Below are positions 18,668 through 27,321 of a DNA stretch of 52,893 nucleotides, one piece after another; position 1 is the stretch's first letter, and every line of letters begins with the position of its first letter. Made by a program: the position numbers and the translations under genes. This stretch comes from JBDTDV01 sp039922875 (GTDB lineage: Bacteria > Actinomycetota > Actinomycetes > Actinomycetales > Microbacteriaceae), in NCBI GenBank assembly GCA_039922875.1, contig JBDTDV010000032.1, forward strand, positions 1-52,893, read 5' to 3'. A model generated the notes under the pieces. It did not search any database, had not been told where the DNA came from, and saw nothing but the letters and a program-made list of their open reading frames with translations.

Positions 18668-21547
18668 TCACGATCTCGCGCCTCGAACCAGTGCAGGACG
18701 CCGCCTTCGGCGCATTCGTCGGCGGTAGAAGATCGTCACGATCCCGCCGAGGACGACCAAGACGACCACCGAAACGACCACCGGCAGGAGCTGAGGAATC
18801 CATCCGCTGTTGGAACCCACTGGCGGGCCGGGGCGAACGGCGAATTCGTAAACGGTCGGAGCGGCACTGCCCGGCGTGAAGAGAATCCGAGCGGCGGAGA
18901 TCTGCTTCGCCTTCACCACCGCCTCCTGGAAGCTCTGGGTCGAGTCGAGGGTGAGCAGGTTCTGCCATCCAGCCTGCGTTTTCACCTGAAGCCGGCCGGA
19001 CGCTTTTCCGACGATCGCGATCGATCCGATCTGGCGGGGTTCGGGGAATGTTCGGGTGAGGTGGGAATCGGCAATGGGCTTGGTTGCCGCTTTGAACGCC
19101 GTCGTGACGGTCGCGTCGAAGGCGAGATCGGCTGTGCTGTCCTTCGCGCCGCTGAGGTCGGTGGTCACTCCCGATGACGGGGGAAAGACCTGGAACTCCC
19201 GAATCTGCACCCACTGCCCCCCCGGGTTCGGGCCCGCTGCCACGATGCGGACGTAGCGCGCCGCTTCCGGGGCGTCAAGGCTCAGATCGATGGTGGTCGC
19301 CGTGTCGAACTCGCCCGCGTCGGTCCAGCTCGAACCATCGGTTGAGTATTCGACTTTGGCATCGTAAATCATGTCCCCCGGCGTCGAGTCTGAGGCGGAT
19401 TGGCGAATCAGCACCGACCCGACCGTGACGACCGAACCGAGATCGAGCGTCACCGCGTCACCCTGCGCCGGGGTCTGATTCGATACGTAGGATGTGTCCA
19501 GATCGCCATCGGTGATGCGTGAGGCGCCACCGCTGTACGTGGTCATGCTGGACGACGCCGTGGCGGGGTAGTAGGCGGGCACAGACTTCAGCCAGCCGTC
19601 GTATGCGGCGACGGCACGATTGAAGAAGCTCGCCAAGACGCCATCACCGACCGACGGTACGATCATGTTCTTCGCGACTTTTCCGTCGTCGGTGAGGTCG
19701 GCGACCGTTGGCAGAACGGCGCGCGCGCGATCCGCGTTTGCGGCGAGCATCGCGTTGGTCGCATCATTGCCGCGGTGCTCTTTGATGGCGCGGAGCATGT
19801 CGATCTCGTGGCTGAGCGCGCTCGCCCACTGCGCCGCCGCGGTCAGCCATGGCTTCGCGTCGGCGGCAAAGCCCGGCTCCGCCATCCGCCCCAGTGTCGT
19901 CGGAAGAGTGGTGATGAGGTCAAGCCGATCCTGCAACGGCGTCATTTTCGAGGCGTCACCCGCCGCGTAGGCCTTCCAGAACTCCGCGACGTTTGCGCTC
20001 AACTCGGGTGCATTCGTGGGATTCGACCGGTACGGCATCCAATTCTGGTTGAGGTCGACGAATGCCTCGAGCGCAGTGCGCACGGTGGCCTCTGGCCCGG
20101 CCAGCTCGGTGATGATCGCCCGCTGTGTGGTCGCAGGGTCGTACTTCGGCCCGTTCCAGTCGTAATCTCCGTAGCCGGCCAGAGCGATCATCGACGCATA
20201 TGGTTGGATCATCGGGTTCGCGGTGATGCCGTCGATCTGTTGGTACAGGTTCGCGTCGCGGCCGGTGAGCGGGTTCAGGAACAGTCGGTCTCGTTGCCCG
20301 TCGTTCACCGGGAAGTTGTCCCAGATCTCGAAATGCTCGGCGTCATAGGTCTGCACCGCACGGGCGACCGAATCCGAGCTGATCTGGTCGGAGAAGACCC
20401 CTTCACCGGTCCACTGGATCCGGATAGAAGGGTCGGTCTCGGTCCCGAATTCCTCTTTGTACCCGTTGCTGGCGGAGCCGGAGAAGTCGGTCGGGACGGT
20501 GCGCAATGGCTGCAGGTGGTTCGGCGTGATGTACTCGTCGACGATCCGGTTCAAAAAATGCGCCTGCGCATCCGCCAACTTGCGGTCGCCGCTGGCGGTG
20601 AACTCGTCGATGTCGGCCTGGCAGTGCAAATCCGGCGGGATGTCATCAAGCGCGATGTAGAAGGAGGTGACGCCGAGTGCGCGCAACTGATCGAATTTTG
20701 CGATCGTGGCGTCGAAGTCCTCATCTGAGGAGTAGCACACGTCATTGCCTGGTGACAACGCGTAACTGAAGTTCACATGGTGGGCGTTGGCCTGCGAAAT
20801 GAGCTCCCTGAACGTGGTCACCCCTGCCTCCGGGTAAAGGTCGCGCCATTGAGCCCGCAGGTACGGGTCGTCCTTCGGGGAGTAGATGAAATCGTTCAGC
20901 TTGTGCCTGCCGTAGAAAGCGAGCTGATCCAGTCTCGCCTGCGCGGTCCACGGCACCCCGTAAAAGCCCTCGATGGCACCCCGCACGGGCATCAGCGGCC
21001 AGTCCCGCACCTCAAGCGCGGGCACAACACCGTCACGGACGACCTGGCGGACGCTCTGCACCGCGTAATAGGTTCCGGTCGCGTCGCGACCGGTGAGCAC
21101 CAGAATCTTCTGGCCGCCGCGAGTACCGCTCGCGATGGCGTAGCCTTCGTCGGTAAGCCCGTCTGCGTCGTCGACTCCGATCGCCGTCGTCGCGTCGGCG
21201 ATCGCCGGATTATCCGCGATGGTGCCCAGATAGAGCGCAGGACGGTCCTTTGGCGCCCGCGGAACGAACGCGACCGAGCCGCCCGCCCGCTTCACCACGC
21301 CCGCCAGCAATGTCTTGGCCGCAGCATCGGTGTTCTTTCCGACGACGACCGCGACGCTTCCGCTGAGTGAGAAGGTGACTCCCCTGGTACTTTCGTGTTG
21401 CGGCGTCGGCAGGATCACCGGCGCCGCGGCGGCAGCGTGTGCCGGTTGGATTCCGGGCGACACGGCCGGGATGCTCGCAACGGCGATACTCGCGACAACA
21501 GCCAACGCGAGAAGCCCCGCAATCACCCATTTACCCGAACGCAGCAT
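18668..21547 (-). CDS. Membrane-anchored GH84 beta-N-acetylglucosaminidase with F5/8C module
   Basis: A 959-residue exported glycosidase. A signal segment (residues 8-38, ending AHA) leads to a GH20b-like N-domain (~42-182) and a GH84 TIM barrel with EGFYGVPW (193-200) and KLNDFIYSPKDDPY. The catalytic Asp301-Asp302 lie in FYIALDDIPPD. A helical region follows, then an F5/8C (CBM32-like) sandwich near 690-810, a second beta region and one membrane segment close to the C-terminus with a basic tail (RRRMRRRRR). GH84 enzymes cleave beta-GlcNAc from glycans or proteins. The ATG at 21547 is supported by GAGGGAG upstream. It follows the GT4 gene by 14 bases. Confidence 0.92.
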   Translation of the reverse strand: MLRSGKWVIAGLLALAVVASIAVASIPAVSPGIQPAHAAAAAPVILPTPQHESTRGVTFSLSGSVAVVVGKNTDAAAKTLLAGVVKRAGGSVAFVPRAPKDRPALYLGTIADNPAIADATTAIGVDDADGLTDEGYAIASGTRGGQKILVLTGRDATGTYYAVQSVRQVVRDGVVPALEVRDWPLMPVRGAIEGFYGVPWTAQARLDQLAFYGRHKLNDFIYSPKDDPYLRAQWRDLYPEAGVTTFRELISQANAHHVNFSYALSPGNDVCYSSDEDFDATIAKFDQLRALGVTSFYIALDDIPPDLHCQADIDEFTASGDRKLADAQAHFLNRIVDEYITPNHLQPLRTVPTDFSGSASNGYKEEFGTETDPSIRIQWTGEGVFSDQISSDSVARAVQTYDAEHFEIWDNFPVNDGQRDRLFLNPLTGRDANLYQQIDGITANPMIQPYASMIALAGYGDYDWNGPKYDPATTQRAIITELAGPEATVRTALEAFVDLNQNWMPYRSNPTNAPELSANVAEFWKAYAAGDASKMTPLQDRLDLITTLPTTLGRMAEPGFAADAKPWLTAAAQWASALSHEIDMLRAIKEHRGNDATNAMLAANADRARAVLPTVADLTDDGKVAKNMIVPSVGDGVLASFFNRAVAAYDGWLKSVPAYYPATASSSMTTYSGGASRITDGDLDTSYVSNQTPAQGDAVTLDLGSVVTVGSVLIRQSASDSTPGDMIYDAKVEYSTDGSSWTDAGEFDTATTIDLSLDAPEAARYVRIVAAGPNPGGQWVQIREFQVFPPSSGVTTDLSGAKDSTADLAFDATVTTAFKAATKPIADSHLTRTFPEPRQIGSIAIVGKASGRLQVKTQAGWQNLLTLDSTQSFQEAVVKAKQISAARILFTPGSAAPTVYEFAVRPGPPVGSNSGWIPQLLPVVVSVVVLVVLGGIVTIFYRRRMRRRRRPALVRGARS

Positions 21548-21561
21548 CTCGCGGTGCTCCC

Positions 21562-22686
21562 TCACACCGTAAGTGGCCGCCGCGCGGCCGCGATCAGCTC
21601 CGTGAAGATCTCGAGGTGCGCTTGGACGCACCGCTCCCAGGTGAACGTTGCGGCGTGTGCGACGCCGGCCCGGGAGAGTTCGGCGCCGCGATTAAGCGCT
21701 TCCTCAATGCCGGCGGCGATCGCTTCGGGCTCGCTCGGGTCGAAAAGAACCGCGGCGTCACCGCACACTTCCGGTATCGAGCCGGCGTTCGACGCAGCGA
21801 CCGGGCAGCCCGATGCCATCGCTTCCAATGGAGGCAGCCCGAAACCTTCGTAAAGGCTCGGGTACACCAGCACCGCGGCCCTCCGATACAGGTCGATCAG
21901 TTCATCCTGCTCGACGAATCCCTTGCGGTCCACCCAGTCCGGCAGCGGGCCGAGGCCGTCGAGATTTCCGCCGGTCAAGACCAGCCGGAGCCGCGGGCTT
22001 GTGCGCCGGAGCAGTGTCACCGCTTCGATCAGCCGCGCATGGTTCTTGTGCGCCCAACCCCGAGCCGGATACAGCAGGAAGCCGTCCCGTTCACCGAGGT
22101 TTGGCACAAACAGGTGGCTATCCACGCCGAGCGGGATGACTTTTATCTTGTCTGCCGGGACGCCTAAGTGCCGCACGATGGACTGCTTTGCGAACTCGCT
22201 GATGGTGATCACCAGATCAGCCCGGCGCGCGGCCCGGTGGTAGAACAGCCGCCGGTAGACGAAGTCAGCGTGGGTGAACAACTCCGGCAAGTCCAAGTGC
22301 TGCACATCGTGCAGGGTCACCGCGAACGGCCGACCTCGCGGCGGTCTGGGCATCAACGCGGTGAACGGATAATGCACGACGTCGGCAGCGGCCAGGGCCC
22401 GACGAATCCGGTGCCCGCGAAGCGCCGTCTGAGCGATTGAAGCCAGACGATTGCGTACCCCTAAAGCCGTGCGGATACCGCCGATGACGAGTTCATTCAC
22501 CCAGGGAAAGGTTCCTGCTGCATTTTCCGGCAGCACGGTCAGCACGGTGAAGGTCCCATCTGATGCCATCGCCTGGGTTAGATTGCTCGCGTACGTCTCA
22601 GTGCCGCCCATCCCTCCCGGAACGAGATTGAGCATCGGCATCGCGACAGTGGGTCGCGCTGCGGGAGACATCGGGTCGCTAGTCAT
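21562..22686 (-). CDS. GT4 family glycosyltransferase
   Basis: A 374-residue GT-B enzyme. The N-terminal loop LVPGGMGGTETYASNLTQAM is the acceptor-side glycine-rich loop, and KIKVIPLGVDSHLFVP marks the domain boundary. The donor-binding E-x7-E motif occurs in YEGFGLPPLEAMASGCPVAA. It probably adds a hexose (mannose, glucose or similar) to a lipid-linked glycan on the cytoplasmic face. It is the first gene of a two-gene unit with GH84 and is divergent from the gtrA-like gene, with a 160-base intergenic region between them. Confidence 0.92.
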   Translation of the reverse strand: MTSDPMSPAARPTVAMPMLNLVPGGMGGTETYASNLTQAMASDGTFTVLTVLPENAAGTFPWVNELVIGGIRTALGVRNRLASIAQTALRGHRIRRALAAADVVHYPFTALMPRPPRGRPFAVTLHDVQHLDLPELFTHADFVYRRLFYHRAARRADLVITISEFAKQSIVRHLGVPADKIKVIPLGVDSHLFVPNLGERDGFLLYPARGWAHKNHARLIEAVTLLRRTSPRLRLVLTGGNLDGLGPLPDWVDRKGFVEQDELIDLYRRAAVLVYPSLYEGFGLPPLEAMASGCPVAASNAGSIPEVCGDAAVLFDPSEPEAIAAGIEEALNRGAELSRAGVAHAATFTWERCVQAHLEIFTELIAAARRPLTV

Positions 22687-22846
22687 TTCGTTGGCAATTG
22701 TATGGACTCACCCTGGGTCTTGGGCCCGAGCCCGGTCACACTCGGCGGTGTTGGGCCGAAGCTCAACGGCAGACCGTTATTCTAGACCGGGCGCAATATT
22801 TATCCGTCACCGATACCGGCAAGCCCAGGCAAGGGGAAAGCTCAGT

Positions 22847-23320
22847 ATGGCGAGTTCATCGCAAGCGATGTCTTCGCGATCCCGACTCCGCCTGATCATC
22901 GGACACAGCGGGTTCCGCTACCTCGTGGCAGGCGGGCTGAGCTTCCTTGTCGATTTCGGGTTGCTGGCACTTCTCCACGTCGTGTTCGGCTGGCCGGTCT
23001 GGCTGGCAACCGGAACCGCTTTCCTGGTGAGCTTCGCCTTCACCTACACGATCCAGCGGTACTTCTCGTTCTCATCCCAGGTGCCCCATGGCGCTGCCCT
23101 GGTCAAGTACACCATCCTGGTGATTTTCAATACCGTCGCATCCGTCATCATCGTGGCGCTACTTGACCACTCTCCACTGAGCTGGGAGGGAGGGAAAATC
23201 GTAGCGACAGCAGCATCGACGACGTGGAACTACTTCGCATACCGGTACTGGGTGTTTCCAAAGCCCACCGGTCGACAAGCGCACTCCATCACCGAAGAAG
23301 AAGGTCCACCCCATGTATAA
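22847..23320 (+). CDS. GtrA-like polyprenyl-phosphate sugar flippase
   Basis: A protein of 157 residues with four hydrophobic segments. FRYLVAGGLSFLVDFGLLALLHVVFGWPVW is followed by FTYTIQRYFSFSS and a C-terminal WNYFAYRYWVFPKP, all typical of GtrA. This family flips polyprenyl-phosphate sugars across the membrane for glycosylation of surface polymers. The ATG at 22847 has AAGGGGAAAG upstream; longer frames are antisense extensions. Its end overlaps the start of the GtrB-like gene by 8 bases, so the two form a functional pair. Confidence 0.92.
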   Translation: MASSSQAMSSRSRLRLIIGHSGFRYLVAGGLSFLVDFGLLALLHVVFGWPVWLATGTAFLVSFAFTYTIQRYFSFSSQVPHGAALVKYTILVIFNTVASVIIVALLDHSPLSWEGGKIVATAASTTWNYFAYRYWVFPKPTGRQAHSITEEEGPPHV

Positions 23321-24299
23321 AGGCGCAGTCATCGCCGCCATCGTCCCCGCTTATAAAGAAGCGAAGATGATTTCCACCGTGATCGACACCATGCCGGCCT
23401 TTGTCGATCACATCGTGATCGTCGACGATTGCAGCCCGGATGAAACCGCCGAGATCGTGCGCCGCAGTGCCGATAAGCGGGTCACCCTCATTCAGCACGA
23501 AATCAACCAGGGTGTCGGCGGGGCGATCATCACCGGGCACCTTGCCGCGATAGAGCTTGGCGTAGACGTGAACGTGGTGATGGCCGGCGATGCGCAAATG
23601 GATCCGGCCTATTTGCCTTCATTACTGGACCGGGTGACGACCGACGGCTACGGCTTCGCCAAAGCAAACCGGTTCTTTGCTCCCGAATCGTTCACCGGCA
23701 TGCCGAAATATCGGGTTCTGGGCAATATCGTGCTGTCGTTCATGACAAAGCTGGCGTCAGGCTACTGGCACCTGTTCGACCCGCAGAACGGCTATACGGC
23801 GATCCGAACCGAAGTTCTCGCCCGCGTGCCGCTGAAGAACGTGGCGCGTCGCTACAGTTTCGAGAATGATCTGCTGATCCACTTGAACATCCTGCAGATC
23901 CCGGCGATCGATGTCCCGATCCCGGCCGTCTACGGTGAGGAAGTCTCCAGCATCCGGCTCAGCCGGGTCGTTCCAGAGCTGATGAGCCTGCTCACCAAGG
24001 GCTTCTGGCGGAGGATTTGGTACCGCTACGTTCTCTGGTCGTTCTCCCCGGTCGCCCTTTTGCTGGTCCTCGGTCTCATCCTGTTCATCGTCGGCCTCGG
24101 GATCAGCGTCTGGGTGTGTTTCCAAATCGCGTTCTCGGTCGTGGCAACGGCCGCCACCGTGATGCTCGCGGCGTTGCCGTTGATGCTGGGCACCCAGATG
24201 CTGATCAGTGCCCTGCAACTGGACATTCAGGGCAGCCCCTCCCAGCCGACTTACAGCCCATACGAAGGGCGCCCGCACCACGAAGCCGACCGGGCCTGA
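23313..24299 (+). CDS. GtrB/DPM1-like polyprenyl-phosphate glycosyltransferase
   Basis: A 328-residue GT2 enzyme. The GT-A domain has VIAAIVPAYKEAKMISTVID, HIVIVDDCSPDETAEIV and the metal-binding MAGDAQMDPAYLP. A DPM-type stretch FDPQNGYTAIRTEVL follows, and two membrane helices close the protein (VALLLVLGLILFIVGLGISV and AATVMLAALPLMLGTQML). It should transfer a sugar from a nucleotide donor to polyprenyl phosphate, which the upstream GtrA-like protein would flip. The acceptor transferase (GtrC type) is not adjacent; the DUF2142 protein at 36-37.5 kb is one candidate, by inference only. Confidence 0.92.
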   Translation: MYKGAVIAAIVPAYKEAKMISTVIDTMPAFVDHIVIVDDCSPDETAEIVRRSADKRVTLIQHEINQGVGGAIITGHLAAIELGVDVNVVMAGDAQMDPAYLPSLLDRVTTDGYGFAKANRFFAPESFTGMPKYRVLGNIVLSFMTKLASGYWHLFDPQNGYTAIRTEVLARVPLKNVARRYSFENDLLIHLNILQIPAIDVPIPAVYGEEVSSIRLSRVVPELMSLLTKGFWRRIWYRYVLWSFSPVALLLVLGLILFIVGLGISVWVCFQIAFSVVATAATVMLAALPLMLGTQMLISALQLDIQGSPSQPTYSPYEGRPHHEADRA

Positions 24300-24304
24300 G
24301 CCGG

Positions 24305-24338
24305 CGCGACAAGCACCGCCCCGCGACAAGCACCGCCC
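24305..24338. repeat. Perfect 17-nt tandem duplication between convergent genes
   Basis: The 17-base unit CGCGACAAGCACCGCCC occurs twice in direct succession (24305-24321 and 24322-24338). It lies in the 61-base gap between the GtrB-like stop and the stop of the LpxA-like gene. No coding or hairpin role is evident. Confidence 0.85.
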
Positions 24339-24360
24339 AAGGATTACGACGCGCCGCAAA

Positions 24361-25050
24361 TTACGCGGTGGCCTGGCGAAACCATTCGATGTCTGCGTAG
24401 GCGGCATCGGTCGAGTCGAACGCATCCAGTAGCGCGGCTGCCGCCAAGGCGGCTCCGGCCCGGTCGACGACCGCCTCGGAGAGGCCGGCCCGGTCCATCC
24501 CCACGGCGTTGATCCCGTGAACCCGGCACGGCGAGCCGTACGCCTTGACGAACGGTGGAATGTCCTTCGTCACAACCGAGGACATACCGACCATGGCTAG
24601 AGCACCGATCACCCGACGCTGATGCACCGTCGTGCCCAGACCAAGATTCGCGCCCCGTCCGATCCGCGAGTGGCCGCCGATCGCGACGCCGGATGCCAGT
24701 GTCACGCCGTTGCGCAGATCGCAGTCGTGTGCAACATAAACCTGGTTCATCAGGAACGTATCGTTACCGACTCGGGTTGCCGCGTGCCATCCGGAATGGA
24801 TCTGTGCGTCCTCCCGGATCACGTTGCTGTCGCCGATGACCAGACCCGCACCCTCAGGCAGCTCAAGCCAATCCTCGTCGTGACCGAAGGAGCGCACTTC
24901 GGGGGGTACGCCGAGTTTGACTCCGGAGCCGATCCAGTTGTGATTGCCCAGCTGAATGGTTCCGGCGAGAACCGCGAACGGGCCGATTGTGTTGCCCTCC
25001 CCCATCGTGACGTTGGGACCGATAATGGCGCTCGGGTGAATCGTGTTCAT
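24361..25050 (-). CDS. LpxA-like acyltransferase (left-handed beta-helix)
   Basis: A 229-residue hexapeptide-repeat enzyme that aligns by eye with LpxA over its whole length. It has HPSAIIGPNVTMGEGNTIGPF, the turn VIGDSNVIREDAQIHSG, FLMNQVYVAHDCDLRNG and the C-terminal VPPFVKAYG-like block (here IPPFVKAYGSPCRVHGIN). The catalytic His of LpxA is kept as His108 with Asp109, while the preceding His is Tyr. A Gram-positive cell has no lipid A, so the acceptor is probably a sugar nucleotide for a surface glycan. The divergent aminotransferase and dehydrogenase suggest a 3-amino sugar acceptor, as in the GnnA-GnnB-LpxA route. Confidence 0.85.
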   Translation of the reverse strand: MNTIHPSAIIGPNVTMGEGNTIGPFAVLAGTIQLGNHNWIGSGVKLGVPPEVRSFGHDEDWLELPEGAGLVIGDSNVIREDAQIHSGWHAATRVGNDTFLMNQVYVAHDCDLRNGVTLASGVAIGGHSRIGRGANLGLGTTVHQRRVIGALAMVGMSSVVTKDIPPFVKAYGSPCRVHGINAVGMDRAGLSEAVVDRAGAALAAAALLDAFDSTDAAYADIEWFRQATA

Positions 25051-25188
25051 CGGGGAAAAAGGCTCTCAATCTGTGCGGCTATCCAGCCGGCTGCCGGGCA
25101 GAATCGGCAGGTGGGTTCTCGTGTCGCCTAGAATTGTCTCGGCGTTCTGCCATTTCTAACGATTCCGATCAAACACTAAGTGGGTTTC

Positions 25189-26289
25189 ATGATACCGATC
25201 ACGGTTGTGAAATTCGGCACAGCCGAAGAAGAGCTCGTCCTCGAAGTCATCCGTTCCGGGATGGTCGCTCAGGGGCCAAAGGTCAAGCGACTGGAGGAAG
25301 AGTTCGCAGCCCTCACCGGTGTCAAGCACGCTGTTGCGGTCAACAATGGCACCACGGCCCTCGTTGCCAGTTTGCAGGTGCTCGACCTCAAGCCGGGAGA
25401 CGAGGTTCTAACCAGCCCGTTCACCTTCGTGGCGACGCTGAACGCCATACTGGAGGCGGGCGCCACGGCCACGTTCGCGGATATCTCACCCGACGACTTC
25501 AACGTCACGGCGGCGAGCATGACCGCGGCTCTGACCGAACGCACCCGAGTGCTGATGCCGGTGCACCTCTACGGACAGATCGCAGACATGGCCGGTATCT
25601 GCGATGTTGCCGACGCGCGGAACCTGGCCATCGTCGAAGATTCCGCCCAGTCGCACGGTTCCGCACAGAACGGGCGTGCCGCCGGCAGCTTCGGCCTCGG
25701 CTCCTTTTCGTTCTACGCGACGAAGAACCTCACCACCGGTGAGGGTGGCATGGTCACGACAGATGACGACAACCTGGCCGACCGGCTCCGAGTGCTGCGT
25801 AATCAAGGTATGCGCGCCAGGTACCAGTACGAGGTCGCCGGACACAACTACCGCATGACCGATCTTCAGGCCGCCCTGGCCATCCCCCAGATTGCGCGTT
25901 ATGACGAAATCGTCGGTGCCCGGCAGGAGAACGCCGCGTATCTGTCAGCCGGTCTGGAGACGGTGCCCGGCATCATCGCGCCCCGGCAGTTGGAGGGTCG
26001 CCGGCACGTGTGGCATCAGTACACCATCCGGGTTACGCCGCAGACCGGCATCACCCGTGATGAGTTCGTCGCAAAGCTCGGCGAGCTGGGTGTGGGCTGC
26101 GGCATCTACTATCCGAAGCTGGTCTTCGATTACCCTTCCTACCGGGGCAGAGACGATGTGCGAATCGGCTCGTACCCCAATGCTGAACGGGTTGTCCAGG
26201 AAGTCGTCTCCCTGCCCGTGCACCAGGGTCTGTCGAAGGCCGAACTCGACACCATCATCGCCAGCGTCGCCACGGCGGCCGGCGCGTAA
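25189..26289 (+). CDS. DegT/DnrJ/EryC1/StrS sugar aminotransferase (GnnB/WbpE-like)
   Basis: A 366-residue PLP enzyme that puts an amino group on a keto sugar nucleotide. The PLP lysine is Lys179 in FYATKNLTTGEGGM. The phosphate-binding NNGTTALVASL near 52-62 and the Asp of VEDSAQSHG (150-158) are present, and the substrate-binding HNYRMTDLQAA is intact. The ATG at 25189 (MIPITVVKFG) is preferred to GTG at 25180 because the family starts there. It is followed 33 bases later by a Gfo/Idh dehydrogenase. The pair matches GnnB plus GnnA or WbpE plus WbpB, which make 3-amino UDP-sugars; the exact product is inferred. Confidence 0.9.
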   Translation: MIPITVVKFGTAEEELVLEVIRSGMVAQGPKVKRLEEEFAALTGVKHAVAVNNGTTALVASLQVLDLKPGDEVLTSPFTFVATLNAILEAGATATFADISPDDFNVTAASMTAALTERTRVLMPVHLYGQIADMAGICDVADARNLAIVEDSAQSHGSAQNGRAAGSFGLGSFSFYATKNLTTGEGGMVTTDDDNLADRLRVLRNQGMRARYQYEVAGHNYRMTDLQAALAIPQIARYDEIVGARQENAAYLSAGLETVPGIIAPRQLEGRRHVWHQYTIRVTPQTGITRDEFVAKLGELGVGCGIYYPKLVFDYPSYRGRDDVRIGSYPNAERVVQEVVSLPVHQGLSKAELDTIIASVATAAGA

Positions 26290-26322
26290 CATTCGCACAC
26301 GAACCTAGGAACCGGGACATTC

Positions 26323-27297
26323 ATGACTAATCCGCGCATTCTCCTTATCGGGGCAGGCACAATGGGCTCGCTGCACGCCAGGGTGATCGCCCAATCGGCC
26401 GTGGCAGACCTCGCGACGATCGTCGACCCGAGGCAGGAGGTCGGCAGCGCGGTCGCCGACCGCTTCGGGGCGACCTGGCAGCCGGAGCTCGACTCACTCG
26501 AAGGAATCGACGGGGTAGTGGTGGCGGCGGCGACCGAAGCCCACCACGACCTGGCCATGCGCGTCATTGCGTCCGGTGTGCCCATGCTGGTCGAGAAGCC
26601 GGTAGCCGACGGGCTCGCGAAGACGCTGGATATTCTGGATGCCGCAGAAGCCGGCGGCGTGCCGGTGATGTGCGGCCTCCTCGAACGGTTCAACCCAGCC
26701 GTCCTCACCGCGAAGGCATTGCTCAACTCCCCCGTATACGTGACGGCCGCCCGGCACTCCCCCTACGCCCCGCGGATCCGCACCGGCGTGAGCTGGGACC
26801 TGCTCGTGCACGACGTCGATCTGGCGATCGGGATTCTCGGCAGCGAGCCGACCAGCGTAACCGGATCGCTGAGTCAGTTCCACCCGTCATCGGTTCCCGG
26901 TGCCGAAGACGTCGCCGAGGTCGTGCTCGGCTTCGAGTCCGGCGGGCTGGCGCAGATCTCGGCGGCGCGAATCGGCCAACGGAAGATCCGCACGCTCAGT
27001 ATCCACGAATTAGATCGGCTCGTGGAGGTCGACCTGCTGCGCCGCGACGTCACGGTTTATCACCACGTTTCGGGTCAGCCGGCCAATACCGACGGTCGCG
27101 GCTATCGTCAGCAGACGGTGATCGAGATCGCCGAGCTGCTGACCTCCCAAGAGCCGCTTGCCGCACAGCTCGACCACTTTGTCGGGCTGATCGCGGGGAC
27201 CGTCGACGCAGACGCGGAACGGCGCTCGATCATCCCGTCTCACCGAGTCGTAGAACAGCTGAAGTCCGGCGTCAGCCTGATGCCGCTCCCGCTCTAA
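26323..27297 (+). CDS. Gfo/Idh/MocA family sugar dehydrogenase (GnnA/WbpB-like)
   Basis: A 324-residue NAD(P)-dependent oxidoreductase with the Rossmann motif LLIGAGTMGSLHARV at the N-terminus and the conserved EKPVAD (91-96). SWDLLVHDVDLAIGI contains the catalytic-side His-Asp. Together with the aminotransferase just upstream it should oxidise C3 of a nucleotide sugar to a ketone that is then aminated. The stop lies 25 bases from the convergent FG-GAP gene. Substrate identity (UDP-GlcNAc against UDP-GlcNAcA) cannot be settled without a search or assay. Confidence 0.88.
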   Translation: MTNPRILLIGAGTMGSLHARVIAQSAVADLATIVDPRQEVGSAVADRFGATWQPELDSLEGIDGVVVAAATEAHHDLAMRVIASGVPMLVEKPVADGLAKTLDILDAAEAGGVPVMCGLLERFNPAVLTAKALLNSPVYVTAARHSPYAPRIRTGVSWDLLVHDVDLAIGILGSEPTSVTGSLSQFHPSSVPGAEDVAEVVLGFESGGLAQISAARIGQRKIRTLSIHELDRLVEVDLLRRDVTVYHHVSGQPANTDGRGYRQQTVIEIAELLTSQEPLAAQLDHFVGLIAGTVDADAERRSIIPSHRVVEQLKSGVSLMPLPL

Positions 27298-27321
27298 GCG
27301 GGCTCAACGCTAGGACACCGT

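Noticed and set aside
21548..21631. Longer N-terminus for the GH84 protein
   Set aside because: The extension overlaps the GT4 gene, adds residues unlike a signal peptide and lies upstream of a good ribosome site for the ATG at 21547.
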